Positions 27,401 through 36,333 of a stretch of 64,000 nucleotides of DNA are shown here, one piece after another; the stretch's first letter is position 1; every line of letters begins with the position of its first letter. The notes beneath the pieces are model-generated. The model was not told the DNA's origin, did not search any database, and was given only the letters and a program-made list of their open reading frames with translations. A program made the translations under genes and the position numbers. The stretch spans positions 110,410-174,409 of the forward strand of contig JACKPA010000014.1 of the NCBI GenBank assembly GCA_024233865.1, given 5' to 3'. Source of the DNA: Leptospiraceae bacterium. GTDB taxonomy: Bacteria > Spirochaetota > Leptospiria > Leptospirales > Leptospiraceae.

Positions 27401-27713
27401 AGTAATAGTGATATAGAGGTCTACTTTGACCTATCAAATATGAATTTAGTTCATACTTTTTTATAAAATTTATTTGTGTTTTTAGTTTTTGTTAAAAGGT
27501 GATTTTTAACTCTAAATATATTCTATAAATTGAATTGTGTTTTTTGGTAAGAAAAATAAAATTTTTTATAATTTTATTTATTTTAGGGTTGACCAATACG
27601 AATGGTTAAGAAATATATTGATATTGCAAAATTGTAAATTTCGTTACATGACTTCACTTGTGTTAGAATTTTACTCTTTGCAAATCATTCAAATCAAATT
27701 AAGGAATTTTTCA

Positions 27714-28739
27714 ATGAAACAATTTTTAAAACTTTTTTTGGCTCTTTTTGTCATATCTATGCTTGTTGTTGCATGTAAAAGCGGTGACGACTATAATGAC
27801 AAGGTTAAAGACGATACAAAAACCCTACTACTTCTCTACATAGCTGACCAATCCGGTGGAGCGTGTGCCCAAGTAACGCAATCTACAAAATATAATACAT
27901 CTACGGGAAAGTATGGTCCTCTTTATACGGCTACCGGGTATTCCATACCTAAAGGTGGTTGCAACTGGGAAACAATAAACGGTCCTTATTATAGAAGTTC
28001 TAGTGACGCTGCAACTGCACTCAGTAATAGATGGGATAAATACATAACTATTTACAATGCTGCCGGTAGTAACTGTTCTGACCTAGCAACGTATTTTACA
28101 ACTTTAAAGAGTACCTACACTTCTTCTTACTTGGATTCAACAGCTGCTAGTAGTGGTTGCGTTACTACTTCATATGAGAGTGTTACCTATTGTCAAAGTA
28201 GAGCAGACGAAGAACAACTTGAATACAATACAAAGTATATTGGCATTAGCAGTACTGCTGGTACAATGGCAACCAATCTAACTTACCTAAAAGCGGTTTT
28301 GACTGCTAACCAATCAACCAATGGTTTTAGTTCTTCTCAAATCAGTAATCTAAGGACTATGAGTTCAGGTGAGTTAACAACGTACAAATCCAATGCGGAA
28401 GGTGCAGCTGCGCTTTGGGCTTATACTGCTTATTTTAATAGAGCTTTCGGAGGCACAACTTATGGGTCATCATCTGCCACTACCTATGCATCATGTGTTA
28501 GTGATATTCTAAATTCTTATTCTAGTTTGAAGAAGATATGGGTGGCTTCAACAGGAGTAAGCTCAACTCTTGGTTTTACATCATCAGATGTTAGTGGCAT
28601 AAGTGACACGCTCACCAGTTCTCTAAATTGTTATTATGGCAATGGCTATGATTCAAGCTCAACTGGTGGTGATCAAACAACCATTAGTGGAACAACCTTA
28701 AACATATACGGTAAATGTTCCGGTTTACCAGAATATTAA
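27714..28739 (+). CDS. Putative Ser/Thr/Tyr-rich lipoprotein
   Basis: A 341-residue lipoprotein. I chose the ATG at 27714 because AAGGAA lies at 27701-27706 and a proper signal peptide follows (MKQFLKLFLALFVISMLVVA, lipobox VVAC, Cys near 21); a longer in-frame start at 27537 would bury it. The mature protein begins CKSGDDYNDK and contains LLLLYIADQS, similar to the gene at 21548. It is unusually rich in Ser, Thr, Tyr and Gly, with at least eight Cys that may form disulfides, suggesting a surface-exposed fold. Family not recognised. A clear terminator follows at 28775. Confidence 0.8.
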   Translation: MKQFLKLFLALFVISMLVVACKSGDDYNDKVKDDTKTLLLLYIADQSGGACAQVTQSTKYNTSTGKYGPLYTATGYSIPKGGCNWETINGPYYRSSSDAATALSNRWDKYITIYNAAGSNCSDLATYFTTLKSTYTSSYLDSTAASSGCVTTSYESVTYCQSRADEEQLEYNTKYIGISSTAGTMATNLTYLKAVLTANQSTNGFSSSQISNLRTMSSGELTTYKSNAEGAAALWAYTAYFNRAFGGTTYGSSSATTYASCVSDILNSYSSLKKIWVASTGVSSTLGFTSSDVSGISDTLTSSLNCYYGNGYDSSSTGGDQTTISGTTLNIYGKCSGLPEY

Positions 28740-28774
28740 GATTCATGCCTAACAGGCTATTCTAATAGAACATT

Positions 28775-28797
28775 AGCCCCTTTTTTGGGGCTTTTTT
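28775..28797 (+). terminator. Intrinsic terminator after the lipoprotein gene
   Basis: AGCCCC, a six-T loop and GGGGCT form a GC-rich stem, followed directly by TTTTT. It lies 36 bases past the stop of the lipoprotein gene at 27714 and is the clearest classic terminator in the window. Confidence 0.88.
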
Positions 28798-28845
28798 CAT
28801 ACCTATCCCCATTAAGTTGTGTTTTTGCATTAATCTTTATTTGGA

Positions 28846-28948
28846 GGCTGTGTAAAAAGTCAGTTTTTGCTCCCTTCGACTACGCTCAGGGAGCGTTTGG
28901 AGGCTTTTCGGACATTGAGCGTAGTCGAAATGTCCTTATTACACAGCC
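28846..28948. repeat. 103-base palindromic element with GGCTGTGTAA terminal inverted repeats
   Basis: GGCTGTGTAA (28846-28855) and TTACACAGCC (28939-28948) bound two hairpins. The first, 28869-28894, is the 26-base GCTCCCT...AGGGAGC unit; the second contains TTGAGCGTAGTCGAAATGTCC. This is the most complete copy of the family also found at 15702-15800 and 42202-42223. It encodes nothing and lies in the 390-base gap (28740-29129) between the lipoprotein terminator and the Uma2 gene, in which I see nothing else. Confidence 0.85.
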
Positions 28949-29129
28949 CCGGTCATGGTGACCATACTTTGAAATAAATGACTATGTTTAAGAGTTCCCC
29001 TTAAAAGCTATATACTCAAAACAGAGTGGTTTTCGGATATGGAATTAAAGAAAATCCTTTAAAATCAAATGAATCTAATCATGTTAATCGCGGAAATCAC
29101 TCTAATCATAGTATATTTGCAGAAAATAG

Positions 29130-29951
29130 TTAAATTTCATTCGGATTTATTCCAAGTTCCTTTAGCTTCTCTGCTAATTTTTCCGCAACCTGTTTATGTT
29201 TCTCTTTTTCTAAGCGTTCTTGATTGGCAATCTGTTTTTGCTTTTCTTTTTCTAAGCGTTCTTGATTGGCAGTCTGTTTTTGCTTCTCCTTTTCCAATCG
29301 TTCTTGATTTACCACATCCCATAATTCATCATACCGAACCAGTATTTCACCTTTATACAATACCTCTACTTTTTCTCCGTTTTTCCAATCATCCCTCGGT
29401 ATTTCCCTTATACTCAATCCCTCTAATACCGTACTTTGGTATTCCCCACCTTGTTTCTCCAAAAGAGTATAACCATAACCATCAAAGGTATAATACTCAA
29501 TTATTCGATTGTCTGAAGCTCTAGGATAGATTAGCACAAATTCCGGAACTCTATTGTATTCGTTTAAATCTTTCATAATAATTCTATCTTTTAGCTCTTT
29601 TCTTTTTCTCTCTGTGCTAACTACTTCCAAACAAAGCAATAAATCCTCCGATGTCACTTGGCTTGTATCCGTGTTTCTTGATACACAGAGATCAGGATAG
29701 ATAACTTTTTGCTTAATTTCTTTTTTAGGTTTTGGCATAAGATACCAAACCGGATGGTCTGAAATAGAGCCAAGTCTTAAATCTTTAGCAATAAATTTAA
29801 AGGCATAAGACAAGTAATTAATGGCAATTTCGTGTTCTTTTGATTGTGGCATTTTCAATTCATCGTCGTAATAAGGTATTCCGGAACCAAAATTTGTATG
29901 TTGTTTTTTTTGAAGGATCGTTCTTTTTTCTTGAGCTACTCTTGTAGACAT
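29130..29951 (-). CDS. Uma2 family (DUF820) putative PD-(D/E)XK endonuclease with a repeat tail
   Basis: A 273-residue protein. Residues about 40-205 match the Uma2 restriction-endonuclease-like fold: a strand with VIYPDLCVS (Asp of the active site), LLLCLEVVS (Glu), and a helix with EYNRVPEFVLIYPR. The C-terminal 65 residues are three 14-residue repeats of the type NQERLEKEKQKQ (42-base DNA repeats at 29185-29310) forming a charged coiled coil. Uma2 proteins are abundant in cyanobacteria and some spirochaetes; their biological role is unsettled. It lies beside another PD-(D/E)XK gene at 30077 with a 126-base gap before it. Confidence 0.82.
   Translation of the reverse strand: MSTRVAQEKRTILQKKQHTNFGSGIPYYDDELKMPQSKEHEIAINYLSYAFKFIAKDLRLGSISDHPVWYLMPKPKKEIKQKVIYPDLCVSRNTDTSQVTSEDLLLCLEVVSTERKRKELKDRIIMKDLNEYNRVPEFVLIYPRASDNRIIEYYTFDGYGYTLLEKQGGEYQSTVLEGLSIREIPRDDWKNGEKVEVLYKGEILVRYDELWDVVNQERLEKEKQKQTANQERLEKEKQKQIANQERLEKEKHKQVAEKLAEKLKELGINPNEI
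29185..29310 (-). repeat. Three 42-base tandem repeats within the Uma2 gene
   Basis: Units begin at 29185, 29227 and 29269 and differ at a few bases. Each encodes a 14-residue coiled-coil heptad pair (core NQERLEKEKQKQ). Copy number could change by slippage without breaking the frame because the unit is a multiple of three. Confidence 0.85.
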
Positions 29952-30076
29952 AATTACTCCTTTTCTTCATAATTCTTAGCTTCTTTTTTCAATTCAGAGG
30001 TGCTGTCGAATAAGCCTTGCCATTGTTTTTTTACTTTCTGCTTGTTTTAGCTTTTTATTTTTTTAATAATGCCAGC

Positions 30077-31042
30077 TTAAATTTGTTTTATATAATCCAC
30101 AGAAACACCAAAATCTTCTGCGATTTCTTCTAATGACAATTTGCCTCTCTCGAGTGCTTTTTTAATAGAAGAATCCAATTGACTCTTGAGTTGTTCTTTT
30201 TCTTGTTCCGCTTTTTCTGCTCTATTTTTCTCTTTCTCCGTTTGTTGCCTTTCTAATTCTCGTCCCTTTTCAATGCCCTTTTCTTCTCCTTCTTGTCTTG
30301 CCGTTTCTACCATATCTTGTTCGGATTCTACATTTACCAAATATTTGTCATATCTTCGCCTCTCTTCTTGGCTCATATTCATAATTCGGAGCTTCTCTCT
30401 TGCCTTGTCTATGTTTTTGGATTGGAAATCTTCCCTCACCTCACCGTTTTTAATCATATATATCCATTCATCTATAGGCGATTGGATTACATTTTCAAAC
30501 TCTCCCACTCGTATAAGATAGTATTCCGGAAATACGTTTTTCTCTCGAAATTCATACCTTGGTTCAAATACTTTGGTATTTTGATGTTTCTCTTTGACTA
30601 TCAATGGTTTTTTGTTATGAATTCCAATAAACTCAGTGCTCCCATAATAGATGTAATCATCACCTCTCCCAAGGTCAAAATAAACAATACTAACAGACAA
30701 AACTTTCACCACCTCTTTGTAGCTCGAACCCAATCCTATATTTTCCACTATTACCTTGGAGGTTCCATAAAGCAGTCTTTCCAAATAGTGCATTTCTCGG
30801 TTATTTTGGATTTCTATGATGATCTTTCTTTTCTGGGAATCTTCCACCAAAAGATCAACCCTATTGAATTTGTCTGTTTCTTCTTCTTGGTTGCTTTCGC
30901 TTTCCAAAATGGTAAGAATTGTGATCGTTTCTTCCAAGAGAGCTGACAAAAAGCCCTCTAAAATATCAAAGTTTGCCTTATCTCGAAGGATGTATTTCAT
31001 TGCCCAATCAAAGCGAACTACAATGTTTTTGTTTTCCATCCT
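30077..31042 (-). CDS. Rpn/PD-(D/E)XK nuclease family putative transposase
   Basis: About 321 residues. The N-terminus has the family's FDWAMKYILRDK (equivalent of DxxFKxxF), then VDLLVEDSQKRKIIIEIQNN with the Asp and ExQ-type active-site residues, and YLERLLYGTSKV. The C-terminal third is a Lys/Glu/Gln coiled coil ending in a small helical segment (SLEEIAEDFGVSVDYIKQI) that resembles a helix-turn-helix. Rpn proteins promote RecA-independent recombination in E. coli and are often labelled transposases. I take the ATG at 31042 (MENKNIV), since a 33-base longer start adds unrelated residues. No terminal repeats of a transposon are evident around it. Confidence 0.82.
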   Translation of the reverse strand, partial: RMENKNIVVRFDWAMKYILRDKANFDILEGFLSALLEETITILTILESESNQEEETDKFNRVDLLVEDSQKRKIIIEIQNNREMHYLERLLYGTSKVIVENIGLGSSYKEVVKVLSVSIVYFDLGRGDDYIYYGSTEFIGIHNKKPLIVKEKHQNTKVFEPRYEFREKNVFPEYYLIRVGEFENVIQSPIDEWIYMIKNGEVREDFQSKNIDKAREKLRIMNMSQEERRRYDKYLVNVESEQDMVETARQEGEEKGIEKGRELERQQTEKEKNRAEKAEQEKEQLKSQLDSSIKKALERGKLSLEEIAEDFGVSVDYIKQI

Positions 31043-31169
31043 GTTTATACTAACAAATAGGTAGATGTTTTGCAAGAATTAAATTAAAATTGGTCCATAG
31101 CGGTATGTCTTAATATTCCCTTTTAAATTTTCACTTGTCGAAAGAAGTAATTCAAAAAAATCTACATTT

Positions 31170-33263
31170 ATGCGTTGGGAAAAAATTGATAAAAATGATT
31201 ATTTATTAGCATTCTTAGTTTGGTTTGCCACTTTTACAGTATATTTTTTAACTCTCGGTGTGAGTATAGGGTTTGAAGATTTTGCAGAATTCCAAACTGC
31301 TGCCTATGTTTTAGGGGTTCCACACGCTCCGGGGTATCCTTTGATTGTATTATGGGGAAAGTTGTTTACATTTCTTCCTTTTGGAAGTATTGCCTATCGC
31401 GTAAACCTTTCCAATGCAGTCATTTCTTCGGCTGCTTGTTCTTTTTTGTTTATTATGCTTAGGAAATTTACTTTTCAAAAAGTTTTATCCTTATCTCTTG
31501 CAATAGCCTTTGGTCTTACAACTACTTATTGGTCTCAATCTGTTATGGTTGAAGTTTATACTATGGCTGTATTATTTTTTCTAATTATGTTTTACTATGT
31601 TCAAAACTGGAAATCTACCGAACAACTTAAAGACATCTACCTTTTTGCCTTTTTTTCCGGTTTAGGAGTAACAGCTCATTATACAAATGCTTTAAACTTT
31701 ATTGTTTTATTGTTTTATTTACTTTATAAAGATAGGTTTACTAAAATCCCTTTTAAAAATTGGTGTATAGCAGCAATCTTTTTCTTTTGTGGGCTACTGC
31801 CTTTTATTTACCTTCCCATAGCTAGTAGTTTTAATCCAATCATTAATGTTGGTGAAACAAGTAACCTTACAAACTTCATCAATCACCTCATGCGGAAACA
31901 CTTTGATACCTTGGAATTTGCAACAAAAGTTACCTACTATGATAAACTCATGTTTGTAAAATACTTGATGATGCAGTTATGGAGTGAATTCTATATTGGA
32001 GTTGCTTTTGCTTTGGTAGGTTTACTATATCTTTGGAAAAAGGATAAAGAATTCTTCCTAATATCACTTTTTTTATTTTTTGTGAATAGTTTTATTATCC
32101 TATTCACCCTCCAATATCCTGCAAAACCAAAATATGTATTTAATATAAGAGTTTATTATTTTTGTGCCTTTGCAATTTTTACCATTTGGATCGCATTTTT
32201 TATAAATTTCTTATATGAAAAAATACAAACTAATACCCATACCAAAATTTCAAAAAATCTAAGGAGAGGAATTTTATCTCTTCTATATTTATTAGTATTA
32301 GTATATCCATTATTTTTATTAGCTATCAACTATAATACAAATGATCGTTCTAAATATTATGTGGCTTATAACTACGCAAAAGATATATTGTCTAGTTTAG
32401 AGAAAAATGCTATTTTGTTCACTTCAATTACTACAGAAATTGAATTTCCAATAGCTTACCTTGTTGGTATTGAAAAGTATCGACCAGACATTACTGTTTA
32501 TAGCCAAACAGGGATGATATTTGAAAATATTTATAGAACAACAACAGAAAATTCTGATAATGAAATTCAAGAAGCAATAAAAAGAGTAGAATGGGCTCTT
32601 ATACGCAAAGGAGAACGACCAATATACTACGATGATAGTACTGCTGAATTACCACCAGGATACAAAGTGTTACTTTATGGCTTAGTCTATAAAGTTGTAC
32701 CTCAAGACAACCCTTCTTTGCCTGATTTAAACATTTGGGAAAATTTTACCCTTCCAAATAAAGAAATTTCAAGCAACACTCAAAATTACGATTTTTTGAC
32801 AAAAAATGTGTTATGTAGATACCTTTCGTACAGAGGGTATTCATACCAATTAAATAAAATGATCGAAGAGGCAATTCAAAACTACTCAAAAGCTATTGAA
32901 GTCATGCCAAATAATGACCTACCATACCTAAACCTTTGTTCCATACACTTCGATTTAGGAAATTATTCTGTAGGAGAAGAAACTTGTAAGATAGCGCTAG
33001 AATTGAATCCAGAAAGGGCTGAAATCTACCAAAATTTATCACAGTTTTCTATGATAAAAGGAAATTTAGAAGAAGCGGACAATTGGGTTAATAAAGGACT
33101 AAAAATTGATCCAAAACTTTCAGTATTTTACAGAACTAAAGGTTTTATCCATTATTACAAGGGTCAACCTTTCGAAGCAAAGGTTAATTTTGAGAAATAT
33201 CTAAACCTTTCACCAAATCCAGAACCTGAAATAGTAAAAATTCTTAAAGAACTAAAGCAATAA
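31170..33263 (+). CDS. DUF2723 polytopic membrane protein with C-terminal TPRs
   Basis: A 697-residue protein with about eleven membrane segments in the first 390 residues. The N-terminal signature of DUF2723 is plain: GFEDFAEFQTAAYVLGVPHA then PGYPL, with Asp/Glu residues placed as in GT-C glycosyltransferases of the protein O-mannosyltransferase type. Residues about 560-690 form three or so TPR units (NYSKAIEVMPNNDLPYLNL, CKIALELNPERAEIYQNL, VNKGLKIDPKLSVFY). It probably transfers a lipid-linked sugar to an envelope acceptor; donor and acceptor are unknown. It stands alone, diverging from the Rpn gene. Confidence 0.86.
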   Translation: MRWEKIDKNDYLLAFLVWFATFTVYFLTLGVSIGFEDFAEFQTAAYVLGVPHAPGYPLIVLWGKLFTFLPFGSIAYRVNLSNAVISSAACSFLFIMLRKFTFQKVLSLSLAIAFGLTTTYWSQSVMVEVYTMAVLFFLIMFYYVQNWKSTEQLKDIYLFAFFSGLGVTAHYTNALNFIVLLFYLLYKDRFTKIPFKNWCIAAIFFFCGLLPFIYLPIASSFNPIINVGETSNLTNFINHLMRKHFDTLEFATKVTYYDKLMFVKYLMMQLWSEFYIGVAFALVGLLYLWKKDKEFFLISLFLFFVNSFIILFTLQYPAKPKYVFNIRVYYFCAFAIFTIWIAFFINFLYEKIQTNTHTKISKNLRRGILSLLYLLVLVYPLFLLAINYNTNDRSKYYVAYNYAKDILSSLEKNAILFTSITTEIEFPIAYLVGIEKYRPDITVYSQTGMIFENIYRTTTENSDNEIQEAIKRVEWALIRKGERPIYYDDSTAELPPGYKVLLYGLVYKVVPQDNPSLPDLNIWENFTLPNKEISSNTQNYDFLTKNVLCRYLSYRGYSYQLNKMIEEAIQNYSKAIEVMPNNDLPYLNLCSIHFDLGNYSVGEETCKIALELNPERAEIYQNLSQFSMIKGNLEEADNWVNKGLKIDPKLSVFYRTKGFIHYYKGQPFEAKVNFEKYLNLSPNPEPEIVKILKELKQ

Positions 33264-33461
33264 CAAAAGAGCAACTAATTAGTTTGCAGCTTTTCTACTT
33301 GCTTTCTTGTTCTGATAATAACTTACATTGATGAAAAATAAAATTAATGGCTCCAATATTTTTTTATCTTTACAATATCTTTCTCATATTTTAAAAAGTA
33401 TGCGAAAGAATGAGAGGAAACAATATAAACAAAACTTTAGTGTTAGAAGATACTTGAAAAG

Positions 33462-34034
33462 TTACTTTTTCCAAACCTTTTCCAAAAACTGGTCTCTGCC
33501 GGAACGATAGCGATAGTAGTTGTAACGAATGGGATTTTTTTTATAATAGTCTTGGTGATAATCTTCCGCAGGATAAAATACCATTGCTTTTCGAATAGGA
33601 GTAACAATTGCTTTATCAAAAATTTTTTTCTTTCCTAGCTCTATTTTTGATTTTTCAGCTATTAATTTTTGTTCTTCATCATGGTAGAATATGGCTGTTG
33701 AATATTGCTCACCTCTATCCACAAATTGTCCGCCATCATCAGTCGGATCAATATTTCTCCAAAATATGTACAGCAGTTTTTCATAACTTACCTTTGCCGG
33801 ATTGTAAAAAACCTGAACCGACTCCAAGTGTCCGGTTTTACCGGATGAAACTTGTTCATAGCTAGGATTAGGAGCAAGTCCACCGGTATAACCCGATATG
33901 ACTTTTATAACACCGTCTATTTTTTCAAAAGGTGCTTCCATGCACCAAAAGCATCCACCCGAAAATGTTGCTTTTTTTTCCTCGCCAAAAATGGACACTG
34001 TTATAACCAAAAATATAATTGTAAATAATTTCAT
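33462..34034 (-). CDS. msrA: Peptide-methionine (S)-S-oxide reductase MsrA, exported
   Basis: MsrA repairs methionine-S-sulfoxide in proteins. The 190-residue product has a short signal peptide (MKLFTIIFLVITVSIFG) followed by the catalytic ATFSGGCFWCMEAPFEKIDG with the nucleophilic Cys in GCFWC. Also present are GYTGG, GHLESVQV, FWRNIDPTDDGGQFVDRGEQYSTAIFY (broken as two motifs) and the C-terminal EDYHQDYY. The signal peptide points to repair of periplasmic or envelope proteins. About 200 bases either side are non-coding; I see no MsrB gene here. Function is sure; localisation is inferred. Confidence 0.94.
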   Translation of the reverse strand: MKLFTIIFLVITVSIFGEEKKATFSGGCFWCMEAPFEKIDGVIKVISGYTGGLAPNPSYEQVSSGKTGHLESVQVFYNPAKVSYEKLLYIFWRNIDPTDDGGQFVDRGEQYSTAIFYHDEEQKLIAEKSKIELGKKKIFDKAIVTPIRKAMVFYPAEDYHQDYYKKNPIRYNYYRYRSGRDQFLEKVWKK

Positions 34035-34235
34035 AGTTTCATCCTTTATGGTTTTTTGTTATATATCTAATATTATACGGAACAGAGGAAAAGTTACACA
34101 AGGAACACAAAAAATTTTATCGATGGAACCTCTAAAACAACACCCCTAAAAAACTTTCGCAATTTCCCAACAATAATTCACTTTACAAAAAAACTAAAAT
34201 AATTTTAATGGATTTTAACAATGAACAAAAAAATC

Positions 34236-34307
34236 GCGGGAATAGCTCAGTGGTAGAGCATCTCCTTGCCAAGGAGAGGGTCGCGGGTTCGAATCCCGTT
34301 TCCCGCT
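34236..34307 (+). tRNA. tRNA-Gly (GCC)
   Basis: A 72-base cloverleaf: acceptor GCGGGAA pairs with TTCCCGC, D arm with AGCTCAGTGGTAGAGC, anticodon stem TCTCC/GGAGA with loop TTGCCAA (anticodon GCC at 34268-34270), and T arm GCGGGTTCGAATCCCGT. CCA is not encoded. A run of eight T follows directly and may end transcription. It lies 46 bases before trigger factor. Confidence 0.96.
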
Positions 34308-34353
34308 TTTTTTTATTCCTGCCTAAAATAATCTTTGGTCTTTTTACAAAAAA

Positions 34354-35724
34354 ATGGAATACACACTAAAAAAAAACGATAATGCAACCGTAGATTTGAA
34401 TCTAAGCTTCTCAAAAGAAGATATAGAAATGGCTTTTGATAAAGAATATAGTAAAGCCCAAAAGAAAATTAAAGTAAATGGCTTTAGACCTGGGAAAGCT
34501 CCCTTAGATATTGTCAAAAAGGTACTGGGTGACAGCATATCAAAAGATGCCATTAATTCTCTTATCAATGAATCTTTTTTTGCATTAGCACAGGACTTGA
34601 ATCCCTATCCTATTAATCTACCCCAGTTTTCAATAGAAAAATTTGAACGAAACGAAGGAATGATTGTTAAAGCAGTCTATGAGACCTTACCTATTGTTGA
34701 ATTAGGTGAATACAAAGGAATTATATGGGATAATTATAACATTGAAATATCGGAAAAAGATATAAATGAGGAAATTGAGTTTATCCAAAAGAGATTGGCT
34801 ACCCAAAAGTTATTGGAACCGGAAGAAAAAACGGAAAGCGGTAGTTTACTCAATATAGGATTAAGGGTATTTCCTATAGATGTAGATATCGAAAATACAG
34901 AATTTAGAGAGAAAAATGAACCACAAAACCTTTCGATCCAAATCGGAGAGCCAACGAATCTTCCTGGATTGGATGAACATTTGATTGGACTCTCCATAGG
35001 CAACTCGACAATATTCGATTTTGAATATCCGGAAGGATTTGCTGATGAAAGTTTGGTAGGTCAGAAAGTAAAAATGGAGATCACCATATTAGAAGCCTAT
35101 AAAATTATACTACCGGAAATAAACGACGAGTTAGCCAAGGAATGGGATGAAAGTATACAAACTTTGGATGAACTAAAAGAAAAATTAAAAAATGACATAA
35201 TCCATTATTACGATACCAACATTAACCAGAAGATTTTTAACAAAATATTGGTAGACATTAGAAATAACTCAAAGTGTATTATTCCACAGGGATTGATTTA
35301 TGAGGAAGTGAGTAGAACTTATACGGACATCCTAAAAAAAAATAATATCAAAATTCTACCTTTGGAAGAATTTTGCAAAAAATACAATTATGAAAAAGAA
35401 AAGTTTGAATCAACTTTAAAATTACAATCGGAAATTCGATTAAAAAATACATACATAATTTATGAAATAGCAAATAGCGAAAATTTGTTAGTATCCAATG
35501 AAGATTTGGAAAATTATATAAATGCTCTAAAGGAAACTGAAGAAGCAAAAAACCACATACGAAATAACGATAGTGAAAAAAATATTATCCAGAACAAAAT
35601 TGTTTATGACAGAGTAAATAAATTTATAAAAGACAATGCAAAGAAAACAGATTCCAAGACTTTAACAAAAGAACAAGCAATTGAATTCTTAAGCAATAAA
35701 ACCGCAGGAGAAAATGAAGAATGA
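34354..35724 (+). CDS. tig: Trigger factor (ribosome-associated chaperone/prolyl isomerase)
   Basis: A 456-residue protein with the three trigger factor parts: an N-terminal ribosome-binding domain whose signature is NGFRPGKAPLDIVKK near residue 47, a FKBP-like middle domain (about 155-240, with IGLSIGNSTIFDFEYPEGF), and a helical C-terminal chaperone domain rich in Lys, Glu and Asn. The end overlaps clpP by four bases (ATGA), giving the common tig-clpP-clpX order. There is no clear strong ribosome site within the short leader after tRNA-Gly. Identity is firm; the C-terminal domain is more divergent, as usual for the family. Confidence 0.94.
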   Translation: MEYTLKKNDNATVDLNLSFSKEDIEMAFDKEYSKAQKKIKVNGFRPGKAPLDIVKKVLGDSISKDAINSLINESFFALAQDLNPYPINLPQFSIEKFERNEGMIVKAVYETLPIVELGEYKGIIWDNYNIEISEKDINEEIEFIQKRLATQKLLEPEEKTESGSLLNIGLRVFPIDVDIENTEFREKNEPQNLSIQIGEPTNLPGLDEHLIGLSIGNSTIFDFEYPEGFADESLVGQKVKMEITILEAYKIILPEINDELAKEWDESIQTLDELKEKLKNDIIHYYDTNINQKIFNKILVDIRNNSKCIIPQGLIYEEVSRTYTDILKKNNIKILPLEEFCKKYNYEKEKFESTLKLQSEIRLKNTYIIYEIANSENLLVSNEDLENYINALKETEEAKNHIRNNDSEKNIIQNKIVYDRVNKFIKDNAKKTDSKTLTKEQAIEFLSNKTAGENEE

Positions 35725-36311
35725 GTATTCCTTATGTAATAGAACAAACCAGCAGAGGCGAAAAGGTTTATGATATATATTCACGGCTGCTTAAAGATAG
35801 AATTATATTTTTAGGTGGTGGTATTGATGATGGGTATGCAAATGTTATAGCTGCTCAATTACTATTTTTGGATGCTGAAAATCCGGATAAAGATATATAT
35901 TTATATATAAATTCTCCAGGGGGATATGTTTCTTCCGGAATGGCAATTTATGATACAATGCAACATATTAAACCTGATGTAAGAACTGTTTGTATAGGGC
36001 AAGCATCTTCCATGGCTGCTTTATTATTGTCGGCAGGTACAAAAGGAAAGAGATCGGCTCTCCCCCATTCAAGAATTATGTTACACCAGCCAACCGGTGG
36101 TGCTTCCGGGCAAGCAAGTGATATTGAAATCCAAGCAAAAGAAATTGATAGATTAAAGAAAGAATTGAATGCAATCTATCAGAAACATACCGGAAAAACA
36201 ATTGAAGAAATAGACAGGGATACTGATAGAGATTTTTATATGTCAGCAGAAGAAGCTAAAGTATACGGGCTGATTGACAATATCATAATAAACAAAAATA
36301 AAAATAATTAG
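35721..36311 (+). CDS. clpP: ATP-dependent Clp protease proteolytic subunit ClpP
   Basis: A 196-residue serine protease subunit that forms tetradecamers and degrades substrates fed by ClpX. The catalytic triad is present: Ser97 in GQASSMAALLL, His122 in MLHQPTGG, and Asp171 in DRDFYMSAEEA. The N-terminal SRLLKDRIIFLGG and the YINSPGGYVSSGMAIYDTM strand-loop are standard. Length and motifs are those of a canonical housekeeping ClpP. It is coupled to tig by overlap and followed 22 bases later by clpX. Confidence 0.97.
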   Translation: MSIPYVIEQTSRGEKVYDIYSRLLKDRIIFLGGGIDDGYANVIAAQLLFLDAENPDKDIYLYINSPGGYVSSGMAIYDTMQHIKPDVRTVCIGQASSMAALLLSAGTKGKRSALPHSRIMLHQPTGGASGQASDIEIQAKEIDRLKKELNAIYQKHTGKTIEEIDRDTDRDFYMSAEEAKVYGLIDNIIINKNKNN

Positions 36312-36333
36312 GTTTTTATATCAGGAATAAAAG

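Noticed and set aside
29069..29524. Plus-strand open frame with repeats opposite the Uma2 gene
   Set aside because: Its repeats are the antisense of the 42-base coiled-coil units, and the Uma2 frame has the conserved nuclease residues.
30186..30946. Two long plus-strand open frames opposite the Rpn gene
   Set aside because: They are Ser/Phe-rich antisense shadows of the Lys/Glu-rich Rpn coding sequence.
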